Shown: piece by piece, positions 8,817 to 17,452 of the stretch
How positions within the stretch are numbered: the first letter of the stretch is position 1
Layout of the letters: every line of letters begins with the position of its first letter
Source of the DNA: Embleya hyalina
Lineage (GTDB): Bacteria > Actinomycetota > Actinomycetes > Streptomycetales > Streptomycetaceae
DNA length: 50,550 nt
Assembly (NCBI RefSeq): GCF_003967355.1
Contig: NZ_BIFH01000016.1
Span: 588,784-639,333 of the forward strand
Reading direction: 5' to 3'
Notes under the pieces: model-generated
Told to the model about the DNA's origin: nothing
What the model saw: the letters and a program-made list of their open reading frames with translations, nothing else
The model's database searches: none
Translations under genes and position numbers: made by a program

Positions 8817-10450
8817 GCGTCCTCCTCCGCTCGCGGTCGCGGTACGGCCGCGGGCAGCCGGACGGTGAACACCGCGCCGCCGTCGGGGCCGCGGGCCACC
8901 TCCACACTGCCCGCGTGCCGGGCCACCGTCGCCCGGACCAGGGCCAGGCCGAGCCCGCGCCCCTGCGATCCGTACGCCTCCTTGGTGCTCCAGCCGCGCT
9001 CGAACACCCGGGTGGTGAGCGGCTCGTCGATCCCGGGCCCGCTGTCCGCCACCCGAAGCAGCAACGCGCCGTCGGCGTCCGGATCGACGCCCACCGTGAC
9101 CCGCACCGTGCGCGGCGGCGGCGCGGACACCGCGGCGTCGATCGCGTTGTCGACCAGGTTGCCGAGCACGGTGACCAGGTCGTGCGGATCGAAGCGGGCG
9201 GCCGGCGCGTGCAACGGGACGGCGGTCGTGCCGTCGGCGGCCGATCCACCCGTCACGGTCAACTGCACGCCGCGCTCGGCGGCCTGCGCGTGCTTTCCGA
9301 ACAGCAGTGCGGCCAGGGCCGGTTCGGACACCGCGTTGGTGAGTTCGTCGGCAAGGTCCCGGGCGGCGGCCAGTTCCCCGGTGGCGAACCGGATCGCCTC
9401 CTCGCCGCGCCCCAGTTCGACCAGCGCGACGACCGTGTGCAGCCGGTTGCCCGCCTCGTGGGCGGACGCGCGCAGTGCGTCGGCGAAGCCGCGTACCTGA
9501 TCCAACTCGCCGACCAGAGCCCGGAGTTCGGTGTGATCGCGGAAGGTGGCCACCATCCGCCCGTCGCGCCCGGTCGGGCTGACATTGACCGCGAGCGCGC
9601 TGGTGCCGCACAGGTGGATCCGGTCCGCCACGGTGCGGCCCGCGGCGAGCGTGTCGGCCAGCGACTCGTCCAGGTCGAGGGTGCCCACGTGCCGGCCCTC
9701 GAAGTCGGCCGGCAGCGCGAGCAGGCGGACCGCCTCGTCGTTGGCCAGTACCAGCCGGCCGTCCGCGTCCACCACCGCCAGCCCCTCGCGCACCGCGTGC
9801 AACACCGCGTCGTGGTGCTCGTACATCCGCCGCAGCTCGACCGGCCCCAGCCCCAGCGTCTGCCGGCGCAGCCGATGGTGCACCGCCATGCTCGCCGCGC
9901 AGGCCAGGGCCAGCGCGCCGGCCGCGACGGTGAGTACGAGCGGGATCTCCGCCCCGACCAGCGCGTCGACGCGGCGATTGGTCACGCCGACCGAGACCAG
10001 CGCCACCGGCCGCCCGTCGGGGCCGCCGAAGACCGGGACCACGGCCCGCACCGACGGGCCCAGGGTGCCGGTGTACGTCTCCGTGGTGGTCCGCCCGCGC
10101 GCGGCGCCGTCGATGTGGCCGAGGAAGGTCTTGCCGATCCGGGTCGGATCCGGGTGGGTGTACCGGATGCCCTCGACGCTCATCACCACCACGAAGTCGA
10201 CCTTGTTCTCCCTGCGGACGGTCTCGGCCATCGGCTGGAGGCGGGCGGTCGGGTCCGCCGAGCCGGCCGCCTCGGCGAGACCGGGGGAACGGGCCAGGGT
10301 GCGCGCCACGTCGAGCGCGCGTTCCCGGGCGGTCTGCGCGCCCGACCGGTGCACGGCGTGCAGCGCCACGCCGGAGCCGGCCGCGACGAGGAGCAGGACG
10401 AGGGCGAGCTGCCACAGCAGGACTTGCCGCGCGATGCTCTGGTTGGCCAT
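8813..10450 (-). CDS. CitA/DcuS-type sensor histidine kinase
   Basis: This 545-residue membrane sensor of the citrate/C4-dicarboxylate class has its first transmembrane helix at about 11-30. An extracytoplasmic PAS-like domain runs to about 165 (VDFVVVMSVEGIRYTHPDP, then IGKTFLGHIDGA, the family signature). The second helix is at about 170-190, with a cytoplasmic PAS at about 210-305. The phospho-acceptor is His331 in AHEAGNRLH, which matches the HExxNKLH pattern of CitA and DcuS. The ATPase domain shows LGNLVDNAIDAA, DSGPGI and GRGLGLAL. It probably senses a carboxylate outside the cell. Its cognate response regulator lies directly downstream but is truncated, so the output is unclear; it might act through another regulator or be on the way to loss. 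Confidence 0.93.
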   Translation of the reverse strand: MANQSIARQVLLWQLALVLLLVAAGSGVALHAVHRSGAQTARERALDVARTLARSPGLAEAAGSADPTARLQPMAETVRRENKVDFVVVMSVEGIRYTHPDPTRIGKTFLGHIDGAARGRTTTETYTGTLGPSVRAVVPVFGGPDGRPVALVSVGVTNRRVDALVGAEIPLVLTVAAGALALACAASMAVHHRLRRQTLGLGPVELRRMYEHHDAVLHAVREGLAVVDADGRLVLANDEAVRLLALPADFEGRHVGTLDLDESLADTLAAGRTVADRIHLCGTSALAVNVSPTGRDGRMVATFRDHTELRALVGELDQVRGFADALRASAHEAGNRLHTVVALVELGRGEEAIRFATGELAAARDLADELTNAVSEPALAALLFGKHAQAAERGVQLTVTGGSAADGTTAVPLHAPAARFDPHDLVTVLGNLVDNAIDAAVSAPPPRTVRVTVGVDPDADGALLLRVADSGPGIDEPLTTRVFERGWSTKEAYGSQGRGLGLALVRATVARHAGSVEVARGPDGGAVFTVRLPAAVPRPRAEEDA

Positions 10451-10845
10451 GCCGGAGATTATCGACGGACGTCCCGGGCCCGGGGCAAGACGTCCATTAC
10501 CGAGGTTTCATCCGCTTCGGCGGCATTCGGCGGAATTCTCGCCATGCGCGCAATGCGCGTCCCCGGCGGCGCCGCGACCGCGCCACGCTACGACGCGTAT
10601 CGCGCCGACATGCCGATGTGTCCGAGCCCCGACCGGGAGCGCACCGGACCGCCGGCGGCGCAACACCCGTCCCCGACCGGGAGGCCCCCGCTGCCCGGGC
10701 CACCACATCCGACCACGCCGCCGGTACGCCCGGCACGCCGTCGGCGTCGTGGTGGTCGGCCCCGGGGCCCCCTCCACGACGCGGTGCGACCCTAGACTGG
10801 GTGTTCATTCGCGGGACCCGGGCGCCGCGCGGCGGCGATGACCCG
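10451..10845. other. Divergent intergenic region, histidine kinase / ArsR-ATPase operon
   Basis: This 395-base stretch is without a convincing gene. Short repeats of GCGGCATTCGGCGG type and of GCGCAATGCGCG lie near the kinase end. Near the right end a TAGACT hexamer may be the -10 of the ArsR-ATPase operon. Open frames through it show no family resemblance and no codon pattern of their own. Confidence 0.5.
10793..10798 (+). promoter_or_regulatory. Candidate -10 element (TAGACT) for the ArsR/ATPase operon
   Basis: TAGACT fits the actinomycete TAGnnT pattern and lies 47 bases before the first ATG of the regulator gene. There is no obvious -35 hexamer at 17-18 bases, so confidence is low. Confidence 0.3.
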
Positions 10846-11235
10846 ATGGCCGCTCACGTGGACGGGAGTACGACTGTGGCCTCAGCGGTCCACGACTTCG
10901 AGGACCCGCCGGCCGAGGTGTTGGCCGAGGCCGCCGCGGCCTTCGGACTGCTGGCCTCGCCCGCGCGCCTGCACATCGTGTGGGCGCTGGCCGCCGGCGA
11001 GAGCGACGTCACCGCGCTGGCCGAGCGGGTCGGCGGCGCGCTGCCCGCGGTCAGCCAGCACCTGGCCAAGCTCAAACTGGCCGGCCTGGTCCGCTCCCGG
11101 CGCGAGGGTCGGCGCGTGGTGTACCTCGTCGACCACCCCGACGTGGTGACCATGGTGCGCTGGTTGATCGAACGACTCGCCGAACGCACCGACTCCGGGG
11201 CGGTGCGGGGACGGGCCCGTGGCCTGGGCGCCTGA
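10846..11235 (+). CDS. ArsR-family winged-helix regulator without cysteines
   Basis: This small regulator of 129 residues, or 119 from the alternative GTG at 10876, resembles ArsR/SmtB proteins: FGLLASPARLHIVWALAAGE, then VTALAERVGGALPAVSQHLA for the recognition helix, and the wing REGRRVVYLVDHPDV. The GTG has a better GGGAG site seven bases upstream than the ATG, so the true start may be 10876. The protein has no cysteine, and the last helix keeps only one His of the usual metal site (DHPDV), so classical thiolate or four-His metal sensing is unlikely. It overlaps the P-type ATPase gene by 17 bases and presumably controls that operon. Confidence 0.9.
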   Translation: MAAHVDGSTTVASAVHDFEDPPAEVLAEAAAAFGLLASPARLHIVWALAAGESDVTALAERVGGALPAVSQHLAKLKLAGLVRSRREGRRVVYLVDHPDVVTMVRWLIERLAERTDSGAVRGRARGLGA

Positions 11236-14056
11236 GGTCGTACCCGGATCCGGCGCGGCGGGCCCGTCCGCCGACCTCGACGACCCGGCCGCCGGGGTAC
11301 CCGGCCCCCGGCGGCGTGATGTCACCGGACCGGAGCTCGCCCGCGCCGCCGCCGACGCGCCCACGCTGGAGGTGCTGCGCCTGCTCGGCAGCGGCCCGCG
11401 CGGGTTGACGGAGGCGCAGGCCGACGCCCGATTGGCCCGGTACGGCGAGAACACCGTCGCCGGCCGACGTCCGCCCGGCCCGCTCCGCCGCTTCGCCCGC
11501 AGCGCCCGCGACCCGTTCACCGCCGTCCTGCTCGGCCTCGGCCTGGTGTCCGCCGCGGTCACCGCCTGGACCACCGCCTGCGTGATCGTGGTCCTGGTGG
11601 TGGTCAGTTGTGCCCTGCGCGCGACCGGCGAGCACCGGGCCGAGCGGGCCACCGCCGCGTTGCGCGAGCTCGTCGCCGGCACCGCCACCGTCCGCCGCCG
11701 GGAACACCCGGGCGGGCCGCCGCGCGCGGACCCGGCGCCGCGCGAGGTGCCGGTGGACCAGCTGGTCCCGGGCGACGTGGTCCGGCTCGGCCCCGGCGAC
11801 CTGATCCCGGCCGATCTGCGGCTGCTGCGCGCGAGCGGCCTGACGGTGTACCAGTCGGCGCTCACCGGGGCCTCCGCGCCGGTGGCCAAACACCCCGTGG
11901 ACGTGCCGCGGGCCGACCTCGATGCCGACGATCCGTTCGAGCGGCCCCACCTGTGTTTCCAGGGCGGCAGCGTGGCGGCCGGCAGCGGCACCGCGGTGGT
12001 CTACGCGACCGGCGCCGACACCCGATTCGCCGGCACCCGCGTCACCCGGGCCGGCGCCACCCGCACCCGCCTCGCCCCACCCCGCCGGGAGACCGCGTTC
12101 GATCGCTCGGTGCACGGGATTTCCTGGACGCTGATCCGCTTCATGCTGGTCACCCCGGCGCTCGTACTGCTCGCCGACTCGGTGGTGCGCGGGCGGGGCC
12201 TGGCGACGCTGCCGTTCGCGGTGGCCGTGGCGGTCGGGCTGACCCCCGAGATGTTGCCGGTGATCGTGACCACCACCCTCGCCCGCGGCTCGCGTCTGCT
12301 CGCCCGCGAGCACGAGGTGATCGTCAAGCGGCTGCCCGCGTTGCACGACCTCGGCGCGATGGACGTGCTGTGTACCGACAAGACCGGCACCCTCACCCGG
12401 GACCGGCCGATCCTGGACTGCCACGTCGACCCGGCCGGCCGAGCCGACCCCGACGTGTTGCACCAAGCCGCGCTGAACAGCTGGTGGACGCTCCAACTGG
12501 CCGATCCGCCGGTGCCGGACGCGCTGGACGAGGCGGTCCTGACCGGGTACGAGGAGGCCGGCGCGCGGGAGGCGGAGGTCGTCGGGCGCGAGCCGGACGT
12601 GCCGTGGACCGGGCTCGTCGCGCTGCCGGACCACCCGGCCGACCCGGACCACCCCGCCGACCACGACGGCCTCGCCGCGTCGCCGTTCGACCCGGTGCGC
12701 CGCACCTCGTGCGCGGTGGTTCGGCGCCCGGGACGTCGGGGCCCGCTGACCGTGGTGGTCAAGGGCGCGGTGGACGACGTACTCGACCGCTGCGCGCGGG
12801 TCCGGCTCGACGGCCGGGAGCAGCCCCTGGACGCCGCCGCCCGCGCCGACGCGGAGCGCGTGGCCGCGGAGCTGGCCGCCGACGGCCTGCGACTGCTCGC
12901 GGTCGCGCTGACCGAGCGGCCCGCCGACACCGACCCCGAGGCCGCCCTCGACGCGAGCGCACTGACCCTGATCGGCTTCGTCGGCCTGCGCGACGCGCTC
13001 GCCGACACCGCCGCGGACGCGCTCGCGGTCCTCGCCGATCGCGGCGTCGCGGTCAAGGTGCTCACCGGCGACCTGCCCGGCACCGCCGCCCGGGTCTGCC
13101 GCGACCTGGGCCTGGACCCCGGCGAGGTGGTCACCGCCGAGCGGATCGACGTGCTCGACGACGCCGAACTGGGCCGGCTCGCCGCCGCGCACACCGTGTT
13201 CGCCCGCTGTACGCCCGCGCACAAGGCGCGCATCGTCGGCGCGTTGCGGGCCGCCGGCCACACCACCGGATTCCTCGGCGACGGGGTCAACGACCTGCCC
13301 GCGCTGCACGCCTGCGACGTGGGGATCTGCCCCCGGGACGCGGTCGACGTGGCGCGCGAGGCGGCCGACGTGGTGCTGGTGTCCAAGGACCTCGGCGCCA
13401 TCGACGACGCGATCGTGACCGGTCGGCGCGGCACCGGCACGATCGCCGGCTACCTGCGGATCACCCTGTCCTGCAATCTCGGCAACGTGATCGCGATGCT
13501 GATGGCCGGACTGCTGTTGCCGTTCCTGCCGATGCTCCCCGCGCAGGTCCTGGTGCAGAACCTGTGCTTCGACGCCGCCCAGGCCGCCTTCGTGCTCGAC
13601 CACCCGGCCGCCGGCACGCTGCGCCGCCCCGGCGCGCTGCGCCCGCGCGACCTGCTGCGCTTCATCACCGGCTTCGGCCTGCTCAACGCGGTCGCCGACC
13701 TCGCCACCTTCACCGTTCTGGTGCTGATGGTGCGGCACGGCGGGGAGGTGGACCAGGAGGCGTTCCACGCGGGTTGGTTCACCGAGAATCTGCTCACCCA
13801 GGCACTGGTGATCCTGCTCCTGCGCACCGGACGCGGCGTCGCCGTGCGCCGGGCGTCCACGCCGATCCTGATCGCCTCCGCCGGACTGGCCGCGATCGGC
13901 GTGCTGTTGCCGCTGACCCCGGCGGCTCCCGCGCTGGGCATGGCGTCGCTGCCGATCGGCTACTACCCGGTGCTCGCGGGGGTGCTCGCGCTGTACGCGG
14001 GGGCGTTGACGCTGGTGCGGCGGCGCTACGACCGGCGCCGGGCGGAGCGCGGCTGA
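11219..14056 (+). CDS. mgtA: MgtA-like P-type ATPase (P3B), with TGAS in place of TGES
   Basis: The 945-residue protein matches magnesium-translocating P-type ATPases: VGLTPEMLPVIVTTTLARGS in the core membrane segment, VKRLPALHDLGAMDVLCTD leading to the phosphorylation loop DKTGTLT (Asp387), KVLTGD in the P-domain, and GDGVNDLPAL at the hinge. The C-terminal membrane bundle ends near residue 940. The striking point is the actuator loop, which reads SALTGASAPVAK. The conserved Glu of TGES, needed to hydrolyse the phospho-enzyme, is Ala218 (codon GCC), so turnover should be impaired unless another residue substitutes. Start is a GTG inside the end of the ArsR gene (translational coupling). Mg2+ is the family substrate; the substrate here is inferred. 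Confidence 0.88.
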   Translation: MAWAPEVVPGSGAAGPSADLDDPAAGVPGPRRRDVTGPELARAAADAPTLEVLRLLGSGPRGLTEAQADARLARYGENTVAGRRPPGPLRRFARSARDPFTAVLLGLGLVSAAVTAWTTACVIVVLVVVSCALRATGEHRAERATAALRELVAGTATVRRREHPGGPPRADPAPREVPVDQLVPGDVVRLGPGDLIPADLRLLRASGLTVYQSALTGASAPVAKHPVDVPRADLDADDPFERPHLCFQGGSVAAGSGTAVVYATGADTRFAGTRVTRAGATRTRLAPPRRETAFDRSVHGISWTLIRFMLVTPALVLLADSVVRGRGLATLPFAVAVAVGLTPEMLPVIVTTTLARGSRLLAREHEVIVKRLPALHDLGAMDVLCTDKTGTLTRDRPILDCHVDPAGRADPDVLHQAALNSWWTLQLADPPVPDALDEAVLTGYEEAGAREAEVVGREPDVPWTGLVALPDHPADPDHPADHDGLAASPFDPVRRTSCAVVRRPGRRGPLTVVVKGAVDDVLDRCARVRLDGREQPLDAAARADAERVAAELAADGLRLLAVALTERPADTDPEAALDASALTLIGFVGLRDALADTAADALAVLADRGVAVKVLTGDLPGTAARVCRDLGLDPGEVVTAERIDVLDDAELGRLAAAHTVFARCTPAHKARIVGALRAAGHTTGFLGDGVNDLPALHACDVGICPRDAVDVAREAADVVLVSKDLGAIDDAIVTGRRGTGTIAGYLRITLSCNLGNVIAMLMAGLLLPFLPMLPAQVLVQNLCFDAAQAAFVLDHPAAGTLRRPGALRPRDLLRFITGFGLLNAVADLATFTVLVLMVRHGGEVDQEAFHAGWFTENLLTQALVILLLRTGRGVAVRRASTPILIASAGLAAIGVLLPLTPAAPALGMASLPIGYYPVLAGVLALYAGALTLVRRRYDRRRAERG

Positions 14057-14074
14057 CCTTCGCCGACACGGAGG

Positions 14075-14105
14075 TTGTACAGTTGCGCAAGACAGCAAGT
14101 ATGGT
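14075..14105 (+). promoter_or_regulatory. Candidate promoter upstream of tatA
   Basis: A TTGTAC hexamer and a TATGGT hexamer are separated by 19 bases in the short gap between the ATPase stop and tatA. The spacing is long for a housekeeping promoter. A TTGCGCAA palindrome lies between the two elements. Confidence 0.3.
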
Positions 14106-14171
14106 GTCCGCATCGGGCTGCCCGACGTCGGGCGCGGCGCCGGCCCGCGACGTGGAAGTAGGCGAGTGGCG

Positions 14172-14471
14172 ATGTTGCGCAACGGGTTGGAGCCCGGACA
14201 CCTGCTGGTCCTGGCGATCGTGGTGATCGTCCTGTTCGGGTCCCGGAAACTGCCGGACACCGCACGGGCGTTGGGCCGGTCCATGCGCATCCTCAAGAGC
14301 GAGACCAAGGCGATGCGCGAGGACGACACGGCGCGGACGTCGGCGGCGTCCACCACCACCGCCTCCGCCGCACCCGAACCCGCCCGCGCGGTACGGAGCG
14401 CGCCCGGCGGCGCCCCCGACACCGTCCGCACGACCCCCGAGCGCGAGCCGGCCAACCCCAACGTCCGCTGA
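14172..14471 (+). CDS. tatA: Twin-arginine translocase subunit TatA
   Basis: This 99-residue protein begins MLRNGLEPGHLL with one transmembrane helix at about 8-24, directly followed by FGSRKLPDTARALGRSMRIL and an amphipathic helix (KSETKAMRED). This is the actinobacterial TatA layout, with the FG hinge and the LP(D)xAR motif. The C-terminal 45 residues are a disordered Ala/Thr/Pro tail. It forms the protein-conducting part of the Tat pathway at the inner face of the membrane. No tatB or tatC is nearby, so it is an orphan or additional copy, as is common in actinomycetes. A GTG two codons upstream is a possible alternative start. Confidence 0.93.
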   Translation: MLRNGLEPGHLLVLAIVVIVLFGSRKLPDTARALGRSMRILKSETKAMREDDTARTSAASTTTASAAPEPARAVRSAPGGAPDTVRTTPEREPANPNVR

Positions 14472-14512
14472 GGCGCCGGCCGCGACGCCCGCCGCACAGG
14501 GCGCACCCCGAC

Positions 14513-14549
14513 GCCACCCGTGCCGCGTCGACGACGCCGCACGGGTGGC
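14513..14549. terminator. Bidirectional terminator between tatA and the esterase gene
   Basis: Perfect 11-base arms GCCACCCGTGC and GCACGGGTGGC enclose a 15-base loop between two convergent genes. The symmetric stem can serve both directions; there is no U tract, which is usual in actinomycetes. Confidence 0.75.
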
Positions 14550-14594
14550 CCGTGGTGATGTGCCCGGTACCGCGCGGGGATCGGGATCGGTCGC

Positions 14595-15974
14595 CTACAG
14601 CGTGCAGCCGTTGACCTTGTCGGTGCCCGGCGCGGGCGCCGGAACGGTCCGGCTCGGCGGTGGGGGCGTACCCCGCGTGGTCCAGGCGGACAGCGCGTCG
14701 AAGGCGGTCGCGAAGCACGGTGACATCGGCCGGACCAACTGCTCCAGCCCCTGGTACAACCCGTCGGCGTGGGTCCCGTCGGTGACCCGGTAGTAGCGGT
14801 GCATCCGGCCGCGCCCGGAGTCGTCGACCATCTTCGCGTACACGTCACCGCTGCGGCTGATCGGCAACAGCGCGTCGAGCGTGCCCTGGAGGGTGATCAG
14901 CGGGCGCCGGATCCTTCCCGTCAGGGACAACCGGGCCACCGCCTCGTGCACGGCGGCCGGCCGCTCGGCGTAGACGTAGTCGGTGTCGCACCCCTCGATG
15001 GTGTTCGGCGGACAGAACGGGATACCGGCCTCCAAGGAGCCGTCGTAGTCGGGGTCGATCTCCTCGCGCATCGTGCGTTGCAGCGAGTCCCACAACTTCT
15101 GGTAGTGGAACTCCCAGGTCTGCTCGGAGCCCTTCGGATAACCCGCGGCCAGCATCTCCTCGTACGCGCCCGGCACCTTGTCCCGGTAGCGCGGATAGGC
15201 CCGCAGCGCGGCCGGTGCGGTGTCCAGGATGTTGGGCGAGTCGGGGGTGAACAGCAGCCCGTGCAACTCGACACCGCCGGTGAACAATCCCGGGTTGTTC
15301 TCCAACTGCCAACGGACGAGGTATCCGCCGGCCGAGGCGCCGGCCATGTAGGTGGTCCTCGGCGCCCGGCCGTAGTGCCGCCCGGCGACCTTCTTGGCGG
15401 CCACGGTCAACTGCGCCACCCGCCGGTGCCATTCCGCGACGGCATCGCCGGGACGCACCCCGTCCCGGTAGATCCTCGTTCCGGTGTTGCCCTTGTCGGT
15501 GGCCGCGTAGGCGAACCCCTTGGCGAGGGCCTGATCGGAGATCATCCGGTCGTTGGCGTACTGCTCGCGCAGCCCCGGCGGGCCGGCCACGACCAGTCCG
15601 CCGTTCCACTTCCTCGGCAGGCGGATGACGAACTGGCTGTCGTGATTCCAGCCGTGTGTGGGATTACTGGTGGAACTGTCGGGAAAGTAGCCGTCGAGTT
15701 GCACACCCGCGACGCCGGACGGGGTCACCGTGCCGGGCGCCTCCAGGCCGAGCCAGTCGGTCGTGTCGGTGTGCCCGGTGTTCCGCGTGCCGTTGGTGGT
15801 CAGATCCGCCAGGCAGGCGCCGATCACGTACTCGGCACCCGGGACCCGTGTCGTGCAGGACGAGGAGTCGCCCCGGCCCGACTCGGTCGCCGCGTTCGCC
15901 GCGGTCGAACCGAGCGTCGTGGTCAGGAGCAGTGCGGCGGCGACGGCCAGTGGGCGGGTGGTCGATAGCGACAA
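14595..15974 (-). CDS. Secreted alpha/beta-hydrolase (esterase / 3-hydroxybutyrate-oligomer-hydrolase-like)
   Basis: The 459-residue exported protein has a Sec signal peptide LAVAAALLLTTTLGSTAANA with cleavage near residue 27. The mature part is an alpha/beta hydrolase: FVIRLPRKWNGGLVVAGPPG for the first core strands, the nucleophile elbow GASAGG with the Ser in the middle, a candidate acid in GTLDALLPIS, and His in TDGTHADGLY. Large esterases with this layout include tannase-like and 3-hydroxybutyrate oligomer hydrolases; the substrate cannot be fixed. The start is a TTG with AAGG eight bases upstream, chosen because it places the signal peptide at the N-terminus. The frame stays open far upstream, but that part looks non-coding. 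Confidence 0.85.
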   Translation of the reverse strand: MSLSTTRPLAVAAALLLTTTLGSTAANAATESGRGDSSSCTTRVPGAEYVIGACLADLTTNGTRNTGHTDTTDWLGLEAPGTVTPSGVAGVQLDGYFPDSSTSNPTHGWNHDSQFVIRLPRKWNGGLVVAGPPGLREQYANDRMISDQALAKGFAYAATDKGNTGTRIYRDGVRPGDAVAEWHRRVAQLTVAAKKVAGRHYGRAPRTTYMAGASAGGYLVRWQLENNPGLFTGGVELHGLLFTPDSPNILDTAPAALRAYPRYRDKVPGAYEEMLAAGYPKGSEQTWEFHYQKLWDSLQRTMREEIDPDYDGSLEAGIPFCPPNTIEGCDTDYVYAERPAAVHEAVARLSLTGRIRRPLITLQGTLDALLPISRSGDVYAKMVDDSGRGRMHRYYRVTDGTHADGLYQGLEQLVRPMSPCFATAFDALSAWTTRGTPPPPSRTVPAPAPGTDKVNGCTL

Positions 15975-16210
15975 GGGACTGCCCTTCGTGGGGTGGATGG
16001 GAGCGCCGGGATCCGGCCCGACCGAGCCTAGGAACGCCCGCGGTCCCGGCCCCAGATGCCGAACGGCCATTCGCGGCCCACCATGTGGGAACACCCGCGG
16101 CCGAACGGCACATGACCTTCGGCCAAGGTTGCGTCCCGACCCCGCCAAGCCCGCCGACCCGCGGGTATCGTTCGGCGCACCGCACCCGGGGGATCGAACG
16201 GAGATACCGG

Positions 16211-17452
16211 ATGATCGCGTCGCCACCATCGGCCCCGACCGCGCGGGCGTCCCGACCCCTGCCGTGGTTGCCGCCCGCGGTGCATGCGGCCGTGCTGCTC
16301 GGCGGGCTGTACGGCGGCCTGGTCACCGACGGAACCGTCCGGCCGGCGCGCCTGGCCGGCTTCGCCGCGTGCCTGCTGGTATTGATCGCCCTGGACCGGA
16401 TCGAACAGCGCCGCTGTCCGCCGCGCACCCCGCCCCGTCCGGCCGCGCTGCTCCTGACGGTCCGTCTGGTGTTGTTCGCCGCGGCCGTCGCCCTGGACCG
16501 CTCGGGGGTGTCCCGGGCGCTGTTCGTGCTCGTGCCGATCACCGCGTTCCTCGCGTTCGGCCGCCGGGTCGGCGTGGCGCTGACCGTGGCCTGCACGGCG
16601 GCGATCCTGCTCGGGAACGTGTTGTGGGTGCCCCGCTGGTACCTGCGCACCGATGTCGTCACGGACCTGCTCATGTCCGGACTGGGCCTGGCGCTCGCGG
16701 TGGCGATGGCCGCGATCGCGGTGGGCGAGCAGGCCGGGCGGGTGCGGTTGGCCGACACGCTCGACGAACTCCGGGAATCGCATGGCCGGTTGGCCGACTA
16801 CGCGGCCCGGGTCGAGCGGCTGTCCACCGCCCGCGAGCGCAACCGGCTGGCCCGCGAGTTCCATGACGGGCTGGGCCACCATCTCACCGCGATCGCCGTC
16901 CAGTTGGAGAAGGCGGCGGCGTTTCGCGACCTGGACGCCCGGATCGCCGAGCGGGCGATCGCCGACGCGCGCTGGTCGGCGGGCCGGGCGCTGGACGAAG
17001 TCCGGGTGTCGGTACGGGCGTTGCGCGACGAGGACACGCCCTTCTCGCTGTCCTCGGCGCTCGCCGATCTGGTCCGGCACGTCGACGGCGGGCCCGCCCG
17101 GGTCACCCTCGATGTGTCCGGCGAGGAACGCGGCTACCACGTCGAATCGCTCACCGCGCTGTATCGCGCCGCCCAGGAGGGGTTGACCAATGCCCACCGG
17201 CATGCCGACGCCCACCTGGTCAGCGTCCGCGCGCGGTACGGCGAGGACGAGGCGTGTCTGGTGGTCGCCGACGACGGACGCGGGTTCGCGGTCGGGCGGG
17301 AGGAGGACGGCGGGTTCGGGCTGCGCGGCATGCGCGAGCGGGTGGACCGGCTCGGCGGGCGGGTCGAGGTCGAGGCGGCCCCGGGACGCGGGACCAGGGT
17401 CACCGTGACGGTGCCGCGCGAGCCGGTCGGCGCCGAGGCGGTGCGCCGATGA
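16211..17452 (+). CDS. NarL-type sensor histidine kinase (HisKA_3)
   Basis: This 413-residue kinase has four or five transmembrane helices in the first 165 residues, a coiled-coil linker and the HisKA_3 box RNRLAREFHDGLGHHLTAIA, whose His after EF is the phospho-acceptor. The GHKL ATPase domain ends with ADDGRGFAVG and GGFGLRGMRERVDRLGGRVE. No large extracellular sensor domain exists, so it probably senses a signal in the membrane. The ATG has a GGAG site. Its stop overlaps the start of the response regulator (ATGA), making a coupled two-component operon. Confidence 0.95.
   Translation: MIASPPSAPTARASRPLPWLPPAVHAAVLLGGLYGGLVTDGTVRPARLAGFAACLLVLIALDRIEQRRCPPRTPPRPAALLLTVRLVLFAAAVALDRSGVSRALFVLVPITAFLAFGRRVGVALTVACTAAILLGNVLWVPRWYLRTDVVTDLLMSGLGLALAVAMAAIAVGEQAGRVRLADTLDELRESHGRLADYAARVERLSTARERNRLAREFHDGLGHHLTAIAVQLEKAAAFRDLDARIAERAIADARWSAGRALDEVRVSVRALRDEDTPFSLSSALADLVRHVDGGPARVTLDVSGEERGYHVESLTALYRAAQEGLTNAHRHADAHLVSVRARYGEDEACLVVADDGRGFAVGREEDGGFGLRGMRERVDRLGGRVEVEAAPGRGTRVTVTVPREPVGAEAVRR

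Noticed and set aside
11219-14056. Assignment of the ATPase as a Ca2+ or soft-metal (Cu/Zn) pump
   Set aside because: It has no CPC/CPx motif and no N-terminal metal-binding domain, and the membrane motif GLTPEMLPVIVT is of the MgtA group.
11072-14848. A 1258-codon open frame opposite the P-type ATPase
   Set aside because: No recognisable family and reversed codon bias; the plus strand carries a clear ATPase.
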